The translations under genes were made by a program, and so were the position numbers. DNA of 64,000 nucleotides from Synanceia verrucosa (Eukaryota > Chordata > Actinopteri > Perciformes > Synanceiidae). The stretch covers positions 6,330,349 through 6,394,348 of the forward strand of contig CM056553.1 of the NCBI GenBank assembly GCA_029721515.1. Reading direction: 5' to 3'. Shown piece by piece: positions 46,156 through 57,136 of this stretch (positions are counted from its first letter, which is position 1; each line of letters begins with the position of its first letter). The notes beneath the pieces were generated by a model that searched no databases, was not told the DNA's origin, and saw nothing but the letters and a program-made list of their open reading frames with translations.

Positions 46156-46677
46156 GACCTCTTGGCCTCCCTCTCATACTCATTCGCAGTCAAAAGACCT
46201 GATGGGAATAAGAATAATGTCAAACTAATGGGATGATGCTCTGTTGGCTAAAGAGCAGCAGCCTGTCAAAAAAATATGAGACTGCACTTCAGGTTAAATT
46301 AATAAAACCATTCCTGCAACAACAAACAAATGCATGTATCTAATTAAAATAAGACATCTTAACAGTGTGTGATTAACGGAGTTTCAATAATCTCTGCAGC
46401 TCCGCTGAGTGAGCTGCTTTACATTTCCATATCTGCAAACATCGTTGAAATGTCTCAGATTGGATTCTGCCTGGTTGTCAAATTTGTGAAGCAACCTCAC
46501 GTTGAGAGTACACGTCTGACATGTTGTTAAGAGTCATATTTAATTTTAAATTAAGAGTTAATATCACATTTTATTCACCTCCCATCAGCAGTTTTTCATA
46601 TTGCTGGACATGTCAAAGGGGCAGAGTGTGGCCAGCCATAGTGATGTATTCACCTGGGATGGGTCTAGGTGCAGACT
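46156..46677. other. Unique, possibly conserved
   Basis: Mixed unique sequence. The part at 46270-46520 has AT-core words and even composition and might continue the block before it. No gene seen. Confidence 0.4.
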
Positions 46678-46722
46678 GACTATCTGTCTATCTATCTATC
46701 TATCTATCTGTCTATCTATCTA
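46678..46722. repeat. (TATC)n microsatellite
   Basis: About ten TATC/TCTG units in a row. Confidence 0.93.
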
Positions 46723-46739
46723 CACCTATGAATAGTAAT

Positions 46740-46910
46740 GCACTAAAATTTGTATATATTCGATGAAATCAATTTGTATGTAATCAAATCTTATTTTAAC
46801 CCAAACTGCAATATTTTCCTAAACCTAAAGTTTTGTAGTTTTGTTGCTTCATCCTAACCACGTATTTGCTGTATGTAACAAGTTTTGATGCGTGTTACCT
46901 GACATTTGAA
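46740..46910. mobile_element. Fragment of a dispersed fish repeat
   Basis: The words TTATTTTAACCCAAACTGCA, TTTTCCTAAACCTAAAG, TAGTTTTGTTGC and CCTAACCACG occur in the order of a fish repeat I recognise from memory. Both ends of that repeat are missing or too decayed to place. Confidence 0.5.
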
Positions 46911-46934
46911 GGAAAATGTACAAAAAATTAGGAG

Positions 46935-47444
46935 CTAGAAAAGCACTCAGAGAGTGCAGACCTCTGCCAAGGCAGCATTTACTCCTGCAAGCCCACAACG
47001 CCTAAGATTGAATTTGTTTATTTTGACAAAAGGTCAATATTTGACTGATTTCTGAGCCGCGATTTAGTCCTCTATGCATTGCTCTAGCTCCTTCCTACAT
47101 GAAGTTATGGTTAAAAACGCATATTTGACCTTGGTGACCTTGACCTTTTACTGATCTTGACCAAACTGAATTGGTGACGTCTGGATTCCTAGTAGTTTAT
47201 CTACCAAATTAGGTGATGATTGGCTGAAAATTGTACACCCTGGAGCATTCAGAAATGTGCGAAATCTCCCATACATTACTATGGAGTGACCTTTCATTTG
47301 ACCTTGATGACCTTGAATTGTATCCTATCACCACCAAAATCCACCACCTCAAAATCCATCCATAACTTTTTGCGTTATTTTACAAACCAACAAATAAAAT
47401 AAACAAACCCTGGTGAACACATAACCTCCTTGGCAGAGGTAATA
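46935..47444 (+). mobile_element. Fold-back family element, long form
   Basis: The left edge GAAAAGCACTCAGAGAGTGC, then AGACCTCTGCC, is the reverse complement of the right edges of the copies at 21347 and 53124. The right part (CATCCATAACTTTTTGCGTT, then ACAAACCCTGGTGAACAC and CCTTGGCAGAGGT) matches the right arm of the other copies. The middle differs and holds six TGACCT words (47126, 47135, 47141, 47287, 47299, 47308), some spaced as nuclear-receptor direct repeats. The 60-codon frame at 47220-47402 is a by-product. Confidence 0.82.
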
Positions 47445-47809
47445 ACGTTTTGTAAGATGAACCATAGTATTGAGATAGGTGACATCATATAGGGCCCTGC
47501 AGAAAACTTTTAATATTGCTAATATAGTTGTTCATATTTTATACGGCCAATAGTTCAGTTGTGTGTCTTTGTTCCAGGGTTCTTTGATACAGAATGAGAA
47601 AGTTCAATATATCGCATGCAGGCCTGCCGGCATATGGAAATTCATAGCAGTGGGAAGGAGGGAGGGGGGTGGTGTAAAACTTAAAGCACTTCCTCCGAGT
47701 TATTTTTAATGAAAATAAAGTAGGATCAGCACAAATCGAACAAATGATGAGAAACGACCTGGCAGAAGGTTGTTTTCTCCCTCTGAGGTGATACTGAGGG
47801 AGGAGGAGA
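47445..47809. other. Non-coding spacer
   Basis: AT-rich unique sequence with no feature seen. Confidence 0.5.
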
Positions 47810-47977
47810 GGAGCAGGAGGGCCTCCACTCCCCTCCCTTTTCCTGTCTTTGCTTCTTTCCCTCTCCCTCTCTATCATTCTCTCCCTCTTTCTCCATCTCC
47901 CTCTCTCCCACCGCTCTCTTTTTCTTTGCTCCTCTCACCCCCAATACGTCTTCCTCCCTCCCTTTCTACTGTCTCAA
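47810..47977. repeat. Polypyrimidine tract
   Basis: The plus strand from about 47824 to 47942 is nearly all C and T, with CTCCCTCT-type units. Mirror-like pyrimidine tracts can form triplex DNA. The frames on both strands here (47726-48085) are biased by this composition (runs of S, L, P or of E, R, K, G) and are not genes. Confidence 0.85.
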
Positions 47978-48733
47978 AATATGAAAGGCCTTGTATCTTC
48001 CCAGAACTGTTTCCCCCCAAGTAGAGAAAAAAAATGCTGGACAAATCACAGTGATGCATTACTTAATTTAATAAATGAAGCTTGAGAAACCTGATCACAC
48101 AACACACTTGTCTCCATAAAGTAGCACAAGGGGACAGACTGTTGCCAGATGCTGCTGGATGTCTCTGAACAAAGAGGACATAGACATGTAATCCCTTTGG
48201 GTTTGGGGCGACACTGTCTATCCGATGGGTGCCAGCAGAGCTCTCACTCTCTGACTGGCTCTACTTTGACATCACAGGGAGTGGAGGAAAGATACTCCCT
48301 CCGAATGAAGAGTAAGATGGAAAATCCATTTACCCAAGCTGACTCATAACCAGAAAAAAAGCTTGTTTTAGTTTTCAAAATGAGTCCATGATGAAACTGC
48401 ACCGTATGTATGGAAATGTGGAGGCCTGGACATCTAGAGGGAAAACGAAATCTACCACAACTCTACGGGGCTCCCAACTTGTTTCAGTTAGCTGGTGAGC
48501 TGCAGTCATGTCTAAAAGACATAAGCGTTTTTCCTCCCAAAAGTCTGAAATAGAGTCACTGTACATTTGTAATATATTATGTATGCAGTTTGAAGAATAC
48601 AGGAACAGAAACACAGGTTTCCATCTTGTTATAAAAGGCAACAGGGATGTAAAAAAAGATTAGTGTAGTGTGTAACCATGCTGCATTAAAGTGCTCAGAA
48701 ATTTACTTCCTGCTTTCCGGCTGAGGATACTAA
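47978..48733. other. Non-coding, no feature recognised
   Basis: Unique sequence, with a balanced part at 48110-48310 that might be conserved. An 88-codon minus frame at 48375-48641 has no recognisable domain. Confidence 0.45.
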
Positions 48734-49214
48734 TCATGAAATATTCGTACAAATAAGTACAAAAAATTCGCACTGAAATTCGTATATAACCCACGTAATT
48801 CGGACATCACGTGACATTCGATGCAGGCTGCTCCGTCTGTGAAAACATGTCAGACATTCCTTACATTCTCAGCGGACATTTGTTCATTTTCAGTGGAGTA
48901 GTTTATGAGTTCAGGTGCATTTTGATCACATTTCTAGCAGGAAATATGCATTTTATTTCCATAAACCTAACCCTGTAATCCTATCCCTAAACCTAACATC
49001 ACTGGAAGTGTTGTCGGGCGTATCTCAATGCGTATTGTAATGTTACGGTTCCAGCTGACAGTGAAAGGAATGTCCAACATTTTTAAGGCTGACGCTTCCG
49101 GGTTCTCTTCGGGGCTCACACATGCGCTGATGGGTCATGTTGCCGGTCATTTGTAAGATATACGCGAAAATCTGTGCCTTACTTTTCGTGTGATATCATA
49201 CGAATATTTCATGA
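48734..49214. mobile_element. TIR element, TCATGAAATATTCGTA ends
   Basis: Perfect 16-bp inverted ends TCATGAAATATTCGTA (48734-48749 and complement at 49199-49214). The interior contains CCTAACCCTG and CCCTAAACCTAAC, words common in fish DNA transposons. At 481 bp it has no coding frame. A target duplication could not be settled, so the superfamily is left open. Confidence 0.82.
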
Positions 49215-49955
49215 GACTACATTGTCAGACTGCAGTTAATGCCATAGATTAATTTGCAGTACAGGTAGTACAGGCAGGTACAATTGAGTTATCTGAGCTT
49301 TTTCAGTCGAGACAAGGTTGTAAAGATGCTAAATTTACTTGCTAGAAGTGATTTTTACCTCTTTCGAATTATTATGTAGTGATTTTGGCCATGTAAAAAT
49401 GTTTAATAGTGCAGCTTTTTAACGCCTAGACACGCCTGGAGACACATTGCACATGCGCACTTTGGATTACCATAATTACATAACATTTTGTCCTAACGCA
49501 AAAAAAGGTTTCTGAAAGCCATTGCTCTTTACACCCAATATGGTGACGCGGTAATTTCATTACTACCTGACGAAGTAGCCTCTTTGTTCCTCGTTGTTAA
49601 AAAAAATGCCTGTATATACTGTAGTTTACATTTTATGGCAGATAATTGCACATTTACAGACAAAAACTCACAACAGTGTATCGTAAATACTTTCATACTT
49701 TTCTGTAATTCATGTTCAAATGTATTGTTTATTTCCAAATGAAACGCTAAAATCAAATTCCATTTTGTGTTTTTCGAACTATCATTACACTCTTATAACA
49801 TTTGTATTAAAATTGTTTAATTGCCAGATATTCCAATTTCCAAGTCTTCTGGACAAGCAAAAAATACTTTTTTCGTACAAAGAAGTGCTACTTCTTTTTT
49901 AAAATGTTTTTATTTCATCAACAAGGGACTTGAAGTTATGGTAATATAATTGACT
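49215..49955. other. Non-coding, AT-rich
   Basis: AT-rich unique sequence. The part at 49410-49470 (TTTAACGCCTAGACACGCCT) might belong to an unrecognised repeat. Confidence 0.5.
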
Positions 49956-49959
49956 TTAA

Positions 49960-50360
49960 ACCGTCTCAGTGGTTTAGTCGATAACGTATGTATGCCTCGA
50001 CTGAGAAAGACAGCTCTGACGAAATTCCTTTGTCATGGGTGGAGAAAGGCGATTATTTATGGTGTTGTTTTTCGTTTATGTATTCCTTTAATTAAAACAT
50101 ATTGGCTTCCAAAAGCAATATAAGAAACAAATTGCTTTGGCATGGCTGTGGCAGTTGTAGGACAGACTCTGCATATTGGCAGATTAACTGAGATGGGATT
50201 TTGAGTCTTTGAAACTACATTTGTGCTTCAGACTATGGTAATGAGGCCTAGCAGAATGATATCACCATCCCCAAATATTTAGTTTGTCATTTTGTGGTAA
50301 CAGGCCCCTCTGTGTGTGCATGTGTGTAACATCAGTGCCGTGTGCACGTGGGGCGCAGAT
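49960..50360. promoter_or_regulatory. Candidate conserved non-coding block
   Basis: Balanced repeat-free sequence between AT-rich flanks, with AT-core words (TTTAATTAAAACATATTGG near 50088). Proposed from composition alone. Confidence 0.28.
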
Positions 50361-50651
50361 TTAGAGCGATGGGTGAGCATCGGGGGATTATTTTTACTCA
50401 TTATATATAATTTTACTGTTTCATAAAGTCATTTTTAAAATAGAACAATGGCCAAGTAATGTTTTCACATTGTTTGGAAATATTTTTAATTTCAATACAC
50501 AAGTTATTATTTGATGTCAAGCTACTGTAATGCAAATTAATGTATATTTAATTCCAAAAAATGCTATTTTCCTTGCAAATTACTTGTAAAATACTGTAAT
50601 TCGGTTACATATAATCTGCTGTTTATCATGATTCATATGTGTTGAGAGTGC

Positions 50652-50655
<4 letters not shown>
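50361..50655. other. AT-rich spacer
   Basis: AT-rich with no feature seen. Confidence 0.5.

Positions 50656-50695
<40 letters not shown>
50656..50695. repeat. (AT)n microsatellite
   Basis: About 20 uninterrupted AT units just before a LINE-type 3' end. Confidence 0.95.
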
Positions 50696-50696
<1 letters not shown>

Positions 50697-50699
50697 TGA

Positions 50700-50988
50700 T
50701 CTCATCTATTAATGTGCAATTTCCCTGCTTTTCTACCATCTTTACACCATTCACCGTTTTTTTTCTTTATTACACCACTGGATTGCTGTGTTCAGTAATT
50801 TTTGTCCACTTATTTTAGTCACTTATGTTCTATAGATGATACCTTAGTAATTAACTTATTGTATATATGATACCTTAGTTTTTTTTTTTAGTTTTTTTTT
50901 TTTTTCTATTGGCCCTCCTTGTAATGTTGCACTATCCACTTGCTGCTGTAACGATGCAAACTTCTCCATCTGTGAGATGAATAAAGGA

Positions 50989-51027
<39 letters not shown>

Positions 51028-51029
51028 TT
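50700..51029 (+). mobile_element. LINE-type 3' end with (TTATC)n tail
   Basis: Ends with an AATAAAGG word near 50980 followed at once by (TTATC)n at 50989-51029. The preceding sequence (CTTGCTGCTGTAACGATGCA, CTTCTCCATCTGTGAGATGA) is one I recognise as the 3' untranslated end of a fish non-LTR retrotransposon. A T-rich stretch occupies 50878-50907. No reverse transcriptase sequence is present, so this is a 5'-truncated copy. The exact clade is not claimed. Confidence 0.62.
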
Positions 51030-51782
51030 AGGACTGTGACAGTTTCAGCTGGGACCAGGAGGAGATAACCCCTCGTCAAACAAGAGCAAGGGGTGGCGAT
51101 ACATTGCGGCGATAATGGCTTCTTTGAAAACAAGTAGGCCCTCCCCTCCTGTGTTTTGGAGGGAACATGTGTTTGCCTGTCTCTACTTCTGTCAACAGCC
51201 TCCACCACAGTGGCAGAGAGACCAGACAGAGCCGAAGGGAGGAGAGCTTCCCTGTCAGCCACGGCTGATATGACGACTCATTTCACAGCAATGCACTGGT
51301 GTGGTTTCTCCGTAAACACTGGCTATGAAAAAGGCTTTTTGGGAGGCAGAAGTTTGTGGTGAAGACGAATACATGACATAAGCCCTTCCAAAAAAAAGAG
51401 GAAAAAAAATGCTTGATGATGCTTGGTAAAAGTTTCTGCTGGGTAAACCAGACTCTGCTCTGCGACCTCTGTCTACCCCCAGTCTCTCGCTCTTCTTCAG
51501 AGAGTGGATAGTGAAACCAGATGTTTTTAACAGATAACAAATGTCAGAGGCAATAGCTGACGGCACACCTGGTACAGTACAGACAGGATGACTGGCCCAG
51601 GTCATGTGAACAGTTTGACTTTTCCCAACTCTTTTCTGATCGTGTTTTTTTTTTTTTTTACAGAAGCATCCTTTGATTGAAAAGCATGTATTCATATTAA
51701 TGTGTCAGTTGAAATGATGAAGACATGAAGAACGCCTGGGATAAAATAGCGACATGTTGATTTTTATACTACTGTAAAAATA
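51030..51782. other. Non-coding, no feature recognised
   Basis: Unique sequence with a T run at 51645-51659. The 146-codon minus frame at 51255-51695 begins in that run and matches no family. A second minus frame (51283-51540) overlaps it. Confidence 0.5.
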
Positions 51783-52282
51783 TTAACTCTTTGAGTGCCA
51801 TTGATATATTTCAACGTCATTCAAAATCCGGCGCTTGGGTGCCATTGACGTAATAATATGTTAAAGTGGTTTTTAGGCAGCGATCACAGTCTTCCGCAGC
51901 CTGTGAGTAGTATTTAGGCTTCTGGGAGATGTAGTTGGAGCATAAAAAGACGGTATACGCTACAGAGATCAAAGCAGGAAGTGGAGATGATCGAGATTAG
52001 AGAGCAAAATGGACAGATTGTGGACAAAAAGTGATGTTTTTGGTGAAAGTGGCCTCTACAAACTTTTTCTTCCATGATGATAGAGAGATAAATAGATTAG
52101 ATAGATAGATTAATAGATATATTTGAGATAAATAGAGAGTCTCTTCTTTCATTTGAGTTATTCAGTGTTTTCAGAGACATGGTACAAATTATTCTGTGGG
52201 TCTTGAAATATGACTCAAACTGGGCAAAAAATGCTGGCACAAGACACTTTCTGTTTTAAACGGCTGGCACTCAATGAGTTAA
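51783..52282 (+). mobile_element. TTAA-flanked MITE, full copy with internal microsatellite
   Basis: TTAA at both edges (51783-51786 and 52279-52282), inverted ends TTAACTCTTTGAGTGCCA and TGGCACTCAATGAGTTAA. It carries the family core (CAGAGATCAAAGCAGGA, then GAGATGATCGAGATTAGAGA). At 500 bp it is the longest copy, partly because of a GATA/TAGA tract at 52080-52135. Confidence 0.87.
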
Positions 52283-53123
52283 AGAAGCATAATATTAAAT
52301 TTGCACTATTTAATGTGTTCTACCAAAAAATAAGATAAAAAAGGCTGAAGTAAAACTTGGATTACAGACATGAATCCATGTTGCATACACATAAGGCATA
52401 ACACAGGCATATCACACACATTAATTTTTCATGTCGGGTATTGACAGTCTGAAGTGACCGTGAGCTATTACGAGGCATCGTCTATGGTCTGTGGTTTTCT
52501 TTTTCTTTAGGACTGACATCACATGTACTGTATATAGTAATCCTCCCATACTGATCAGGGCTTGTTTGAGCCAGCAGAGAGCAGTAGGGGAGGGTGGTCC
52601 GGCCCTCCATGATTGATGATGCTTCTTGTGACACTGACAGAGAGGGATCAGCAAAACAACCAACAACTTCTGCATAACTCTGCTCGAGCCAGACGCCAAC
52701 CACGCCATTGTGTCATCAACACTGGCGCACACACACTGAGACACCAGTAAACACATCCACCCACCTACTCACTCACACATATTGAGTCACTCAATGGGGA
52801 TGGAGTTGATTTATTATTATCGCTCAGACATAGTTTCTCATACAATATAAATGAATGCTGGACATGTTTGCACCCTGGTACGCTCCTATAAAAGGATGAT
52901 TATCTTCTGTTCTAAAATGGATTGGATTACTCTTACACCTGTGCTCCCAAGCTCGCAATTTTGTCTGTCTCCAAAATCGGCTTGGAGCCACCTGTTCTGA
53001 TGGCCACAAGCATCCCTGGGAAAAAGACCATCTACAGCTTGCACTGCAAAAAGTATCAATCTGCTGTAAAAAATCACCCTTTTAATGATGCAAAAGCTGG
53101 TTTCACAACCTCTACCTTATTAC
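52283..53123. other. Non-coding, no feature recognised
   Basis: Unique sequence. Frames on the minus strand at 52421-52756 and 52482-52703 overlap in different frames. No recognisable domain. Confidence 0.5.
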
Positions 53124-53490
53124 TTGCACCAAGGAGGTTATGTTTTCACCGGGGTTTGTTTATTTGTTGGTTTGCTGGTTTGCAAAGTAAAAGTTATGGA
53201 CAGTTTTTGACAACATTTTCAGGATTGGCCGGAAGTGGCCTAGTTTAAAACTGATTAATTTTTGGTGGTGTCGTTGAATCGGATCTGATCACCACCAAAA
53301 ATTAATCAGTTTTAAGTTAGGCCACTTCCGACCAACCCTGAAAATTTCGTCAACAACCGTCCATAACTTTTTGAGTTACTTTGCAAACCAACAATAAACA
53401 AGTCCCGTTGAAAACACTTCCTTGGCAGCAGGGGTAACTTTAAATAAAAAAGTCAGAGGTCTGCACTCTCTGAGTGCTTTTCAAGTTTTC
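53124..53490 (-). mobile_element. Fold-back (long-TIR) element
   Basis: Two inverted arms of about 145 bp (from GGTTATGTTTTCACCGGGG, 53147, to AATTTTTGGTGGTG, 53271; and from CACCACCAAAAATTAATCAG, 53291, to GTTGAAAACA, 53418) meet around 53271-53291. The right edge CTCTCTGAGTGCTTTTC is the family edge. It is the sister of the copies at 21347 and 46935. The plus frame at 52922-53248 ends inside the left arm and is a by-product. Confidence 0.87.
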
Positions 53491-53700
53491 ATATAGTAAT
53501 AATGACTTGTCATTAAAAGACAAGTTTTAAGCTTAAATGTCTGTTGTAAACACCCAAAGTGGATTACAGACTTCCTGACATAACTTAATGTTCATTGTTT
53601 GATTAAACACAACCACATATTTCAATGTGTCAATTATAGTTTAATTTGTTTATGCCATTTAAAGGAATACTCTTGAAACTTTTAATTGACTTACCTATTT

Positions 53701-54143
53701 CCTCTTTGACTGCCAGACATATAAATGCGTCACTGGTGTTTTTTCGTCTGCTGGCACAAGAGGGCACTCTCACACAGCCTGGGAGTAATTTTGGGGCTTC
53801 TGGGATTTGTAGTCGGGACATAAAAGAGATGGTATACACCACAGAGATCAAAGCAGGAAGTGGAGATCGAGATCGAGAACAAAACAAACAGAATCTGGAC
53901 AAAAAGTGGTGATTTTGGTGAAAGTGTCCTCTACCTCTGACAAAATAAGAATGGAACAAGGTAAAAACAAACATTTTTTTCATGATGAAATACAGAGTCT
54001 CTTCTTTCATTTGAGCTACTCTGTCTTTTCAGAGTCATAGTATAAAATATTCTGTGGCTCTTAAAAAAAATTACTCAAAATGGCCCAAAACACTGGCACA
54101 AGGCACTTTCGCCTTTGTTAAACGGCTGGCACTCAATGAGTTA
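53701..54143 (+). mobile_element. TTAA MITE family copy, diverged ends
   Basis: The left end CTCTTTGACTGCCAG and right end GGCACTCAATGAGTTA are family ends, and the core (CACAGAGATCAAAGCAGGA, GGAGATCGAGATCGAGA) is present. The TTAA words at the edges are altered (TTAT on the right), so this is an old copy. It starts about 210 bases after the fold-back element at 53124-53490. Confidence 0.8.
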
Positions 54144-54455
54144 TGTCATTATTGCCGAATGAGGTAACACACTGGTGATTGAGCCAAGTGAACTCTGACA
54201 ACACACCTGCGATGCTGCTAATGCTGCAACACATAGATATCAGATCCCAGTAGTAAGACTGAGAATGAGAATATGGGCCTCTTTTCTTTTTTTTTTTTAC
54301 AATGTGTTCACTCATAAATCATAATTTTCACTCTTGCAGCTGCTCACTTGTATGATTTACAACATTAATGTCTCAAGTCACTTGCATTTCATTGAGTTAT
54401 CAATTTCTCAACATAAAGAACTCTAACAAACTCCTGTGACAACTCTCAACACACA
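54144..54455. other. Non-coding spacer
   Basis: AT-rich with a T run at 54287-54298. No feature seen. Confidence 0.5.
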
Positions 54456-54459
54456 GAGA

Positions 54460-54790
54460 TGAGGTTTAATGGACCGGCCATTAACAATATATCTGGTTGC
54501 AGTAAGAATGGACCGTTTTATTGCTGAGTGCATATCAAATAATGGCGTCTGTTGGCACAAGGATGTGAACAGGACACATCAAAATCTCCTCAACAGCCAG
54601 CGGGCCACATAGACCGCTCTGTGGTCGTTTCCATTTGGCGCCGGCCATACAGACCCAGAATTCCTCACTTCATAAAAAAATTATTCAGGCCCATTCACAG
54701 TGTCTGGTAATCAATACTACCGGCACAGCTGTTACACCATAAAACGGCCCTTAATTTGGAGACAGCCCCTTCCTCTCTGTCACTCAGCTT
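54460..54790. promoter_or_regulatory. Candidate conserved non-coding block
   Basis: Repeat-free, balanced, with GC-rich interludes (54600-54660). It has a sharp boundary with AT-rich sequence on the left. Inferred only. Confidence 0.3.
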
Positions 54791-55295
54791 CAGTCTGTTG
54801 TAAGATGTTAGCTAGCTCACCTAGACATGGATAAAGACGACAGTGACAGGGCCTTGATGACACTAACAGAGTCAGGGTTACCTTTAACTTTCTCACTTTA
54901 TCTACTAAAGATTATGTGTCATTGAGCTGCTATCTGCCAGAAATCTTGTAGAATACTTATGGCACTGGGAAATACAAATTAAAATATGTATAAATGATGC
55001 AGAATAACTGCAGTATTCCCTGAAGGGAAGCCTTTTCCAGGACAGTGTTTGCTTTTTCACAGAAGGCCAAGCAGTGAAATACTGTACTACAATGCAGCGG
55101 TGCAATCTGATCCGTTCTAGGCGAGACCTTGAAGTAGGCCAGAACCACATCTATCAGTGACTAAATCTGTCCTTGCATTCTCGGGGAAGACTCTCAAGGA
55201 TGAAGCAAGTCTTCAAAAGCATCTCTTCCTTTTGATGTAAACTTCTGTGACTGGTAGGGTGCCTCTTCAGCCCCGCCGTCTTTTAATTGATTATG
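54791..55295. other. Unique, undetermined
   Basis: Mixed unique sequence with two overlapping minus frames at 54905-55150. No gene recognised. Confidence 0.45.
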
Positions 55296-55299
55296 TGAG

Positions 55300-56480
55300 G
55301 AAGAGGGCACCGTATTGTAAATGAGGTGATAGACAAAGACCGCAATGCTCAGTAGCTTCACCCTCTGTTATTTTCCGCCACAGTGGCGGTTAACAGTGAA
55401 GAAAATCTCGTTGTGTCATTCAAGTAAGAGGTCATGGGAACATTCAGCGCTAAAAGGAAATAACAAGAAATAGAGCAATAGAGTTATAGGGAAAACTGCT
55501 CATGATATTCACTAAATTAGCACAGAAATAGTGTTTCTCCCTAAAAATAGAATAAGAAATGTTCTGCCACAAGAGAATATTTCTAATTAATAAAGCTGCC
55601 ACAATTTTACGGAAGACATGGCGAATCTCTCAGTCGTACATTTGCGTCATGGGCTGCACAACACAAGCATATTCATTACATAAGTTAGCGCGCACACATC
55701 TAGCAATGTCCTCGCTGGCAAAACAAGCAGAAGAGTCTGGACCTGCTTTTTCCCCTGGTGGTAAAAGGAACATTGTTGCTAATAGACTGCAGCGGTGGAA
55801 ATAAAATAAATCTTTGGACTCCACCCGCGGCTCATGACATTTGACAGTCTTTTATGGTGCACAGCGAGACATGTTTGGAAGTCGAAAAAATTCAATTGTG
55901 GCGTATTGATTCTCCGCCGTCTGTCATTATTCCCAGGTTGATTGACAGGAGAAAATTGGTTACGTTAAGCATTTCATATGTTATAGAGGCTGACATTTGT
56001 TTGCCTGCTCCCTATGTCAATGTTGTTGGAGAGATCTGTAGCTTTATGAGATGGCATTATACACTGACTGTGGCTTTTGTGTGATGTTCCAGTGTTTTTC
56101 CTGACATAATTTAAGATATATTAAAAACCGGCAGAATCCTGAGGTGTTTAATGCCAATATTATTGTCTTCCTCCAGGGGATCATGTATGTGCATAATCGG
56201 TGGCAGTCGCGTTCATGCGCTCATATGTGCACACAAACGCATCTAAAAATATATTCTCTGCGTGCTTTTAGCCATCGAGAATGCCAATGACAGTCACACG
56301 GAGCTATTTTGATTGAACTGTGTCGACACTTAAGCGTAAAAGAGAGCGCTGACCTCATCATGTTGACAGTTGGCTCACCTGGGCCCGTACTGACTGCAGC
56401 ATTTGATCCACATTAGCACAGACATATCTCTATTTTTGAATTCATGTCAACCAAGTTGGAGCGCCAGTTGGGCAAGGTTT
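55300..56480. promoter_or_regulatory. Long run of candidate conserved non-coding sequence
   Basis: Nearly 1.2 kb with no repeat, even composition, frequent AT-core words and CpG-richer spots (55620-55720, 55890-55930, 56200-56350). Frames at 55559-55804 (plus), 55630-55824 (minus) and 55854-56084 (plus) have no recognisable domain. Probably several separate elements if real. Confidence 0.32.
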
Positions 56481-56635
56481 TATACTTCCAGATCCAGATG
56501 TGCTGTCAGTTATAGAAATGTATTCAGATATTTTAAGACACTCTCTGGTAACGTTTTACTGTCTGTGAAAGTGTTATAAAGCACAGGAACCACCTACTTT
56601 TATTTAGTATCAATGGGATCAGCACACAGTTAGGC
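56481..56635. other. Spacer
   Basis: Unique AT-rich sequence. Confidence 0.45.
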
Positions 56636-56639
56636 TATA

Positions 56640-57060
56640 ACAGGGTGGACGCTGTCACCGAGACGTCACCCCACGGTTTTGAAGGCTTGAGCTCGGCACT
56701 TTGGTCGTCGAAATTCACTGGTCGTAAAATTCACTGTAAAAGGTTTAAAGTTGTAAGATGAAAACATAGAACATGCAGAGGTAGTGATCTGTCAATCACA
56801 AGGTAGCCCCGTCTTAAAACATCCCCTATTTGATGGCCTATTTGCCTCTAAATAGGACCATAATTTACTGAATGAACATCAAGTTGTATTGGAAAAGACT
56901 TGAAACGAGCAATCAAGACCATTAAGTCATGTTTATAAGGTTTACTGAGAGAATAAATCAAGTGAGAAGTAGGATCTCATATACTTCCATACAGTCTGAC
57001 GTCTTTTAACCATCGACTGTATGTAAATAATGACTGAAGCTGTCGTGACGTCACCCGTTG
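56640..57060. mobile_element. Dispersed fish repeat
   Basis: GCTGTC-plus-GACGTCACCC words occur near the left (56649-56672) and right (57039-57056) ends as a direct repeat. GTAGTGATCTGTCAATCACA (about 56782-56801) and CATCGACTGTATGTAAATAA (about 57011-57030) are familiar from a widespread teleost repeat. A small internal duplication of a GTCG...AAATTCACTG unit lies at 56705-56736. Non-coding; exact ends not resolved. Confidence 0.55.
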
Positions 57061-57123
57061 GTTTGTAAACAACAGCAATGAAGCCCATATGGAAGTAACT
57101 TAAACTTGCATTCTCTCCACCAG

Positions 57124-57136
57124 CCAGCAGGGGGCG
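57124..57136 (+). promoter_or_regulatory. CTCF-like core in left TIR
   Basis: CCAGCAGGGGGCG closely fits the CTCF core. It lies in the left terminal inverted repeat of the element at 57106-57948. Confidence 0.45.

Noticed and set aside
51255..51695. 146-codon minus-strand open frame
   Set aside because: Its lysine run comes from a poly-T tract, a second frame overlaps it, and no domain or splice context is visible.
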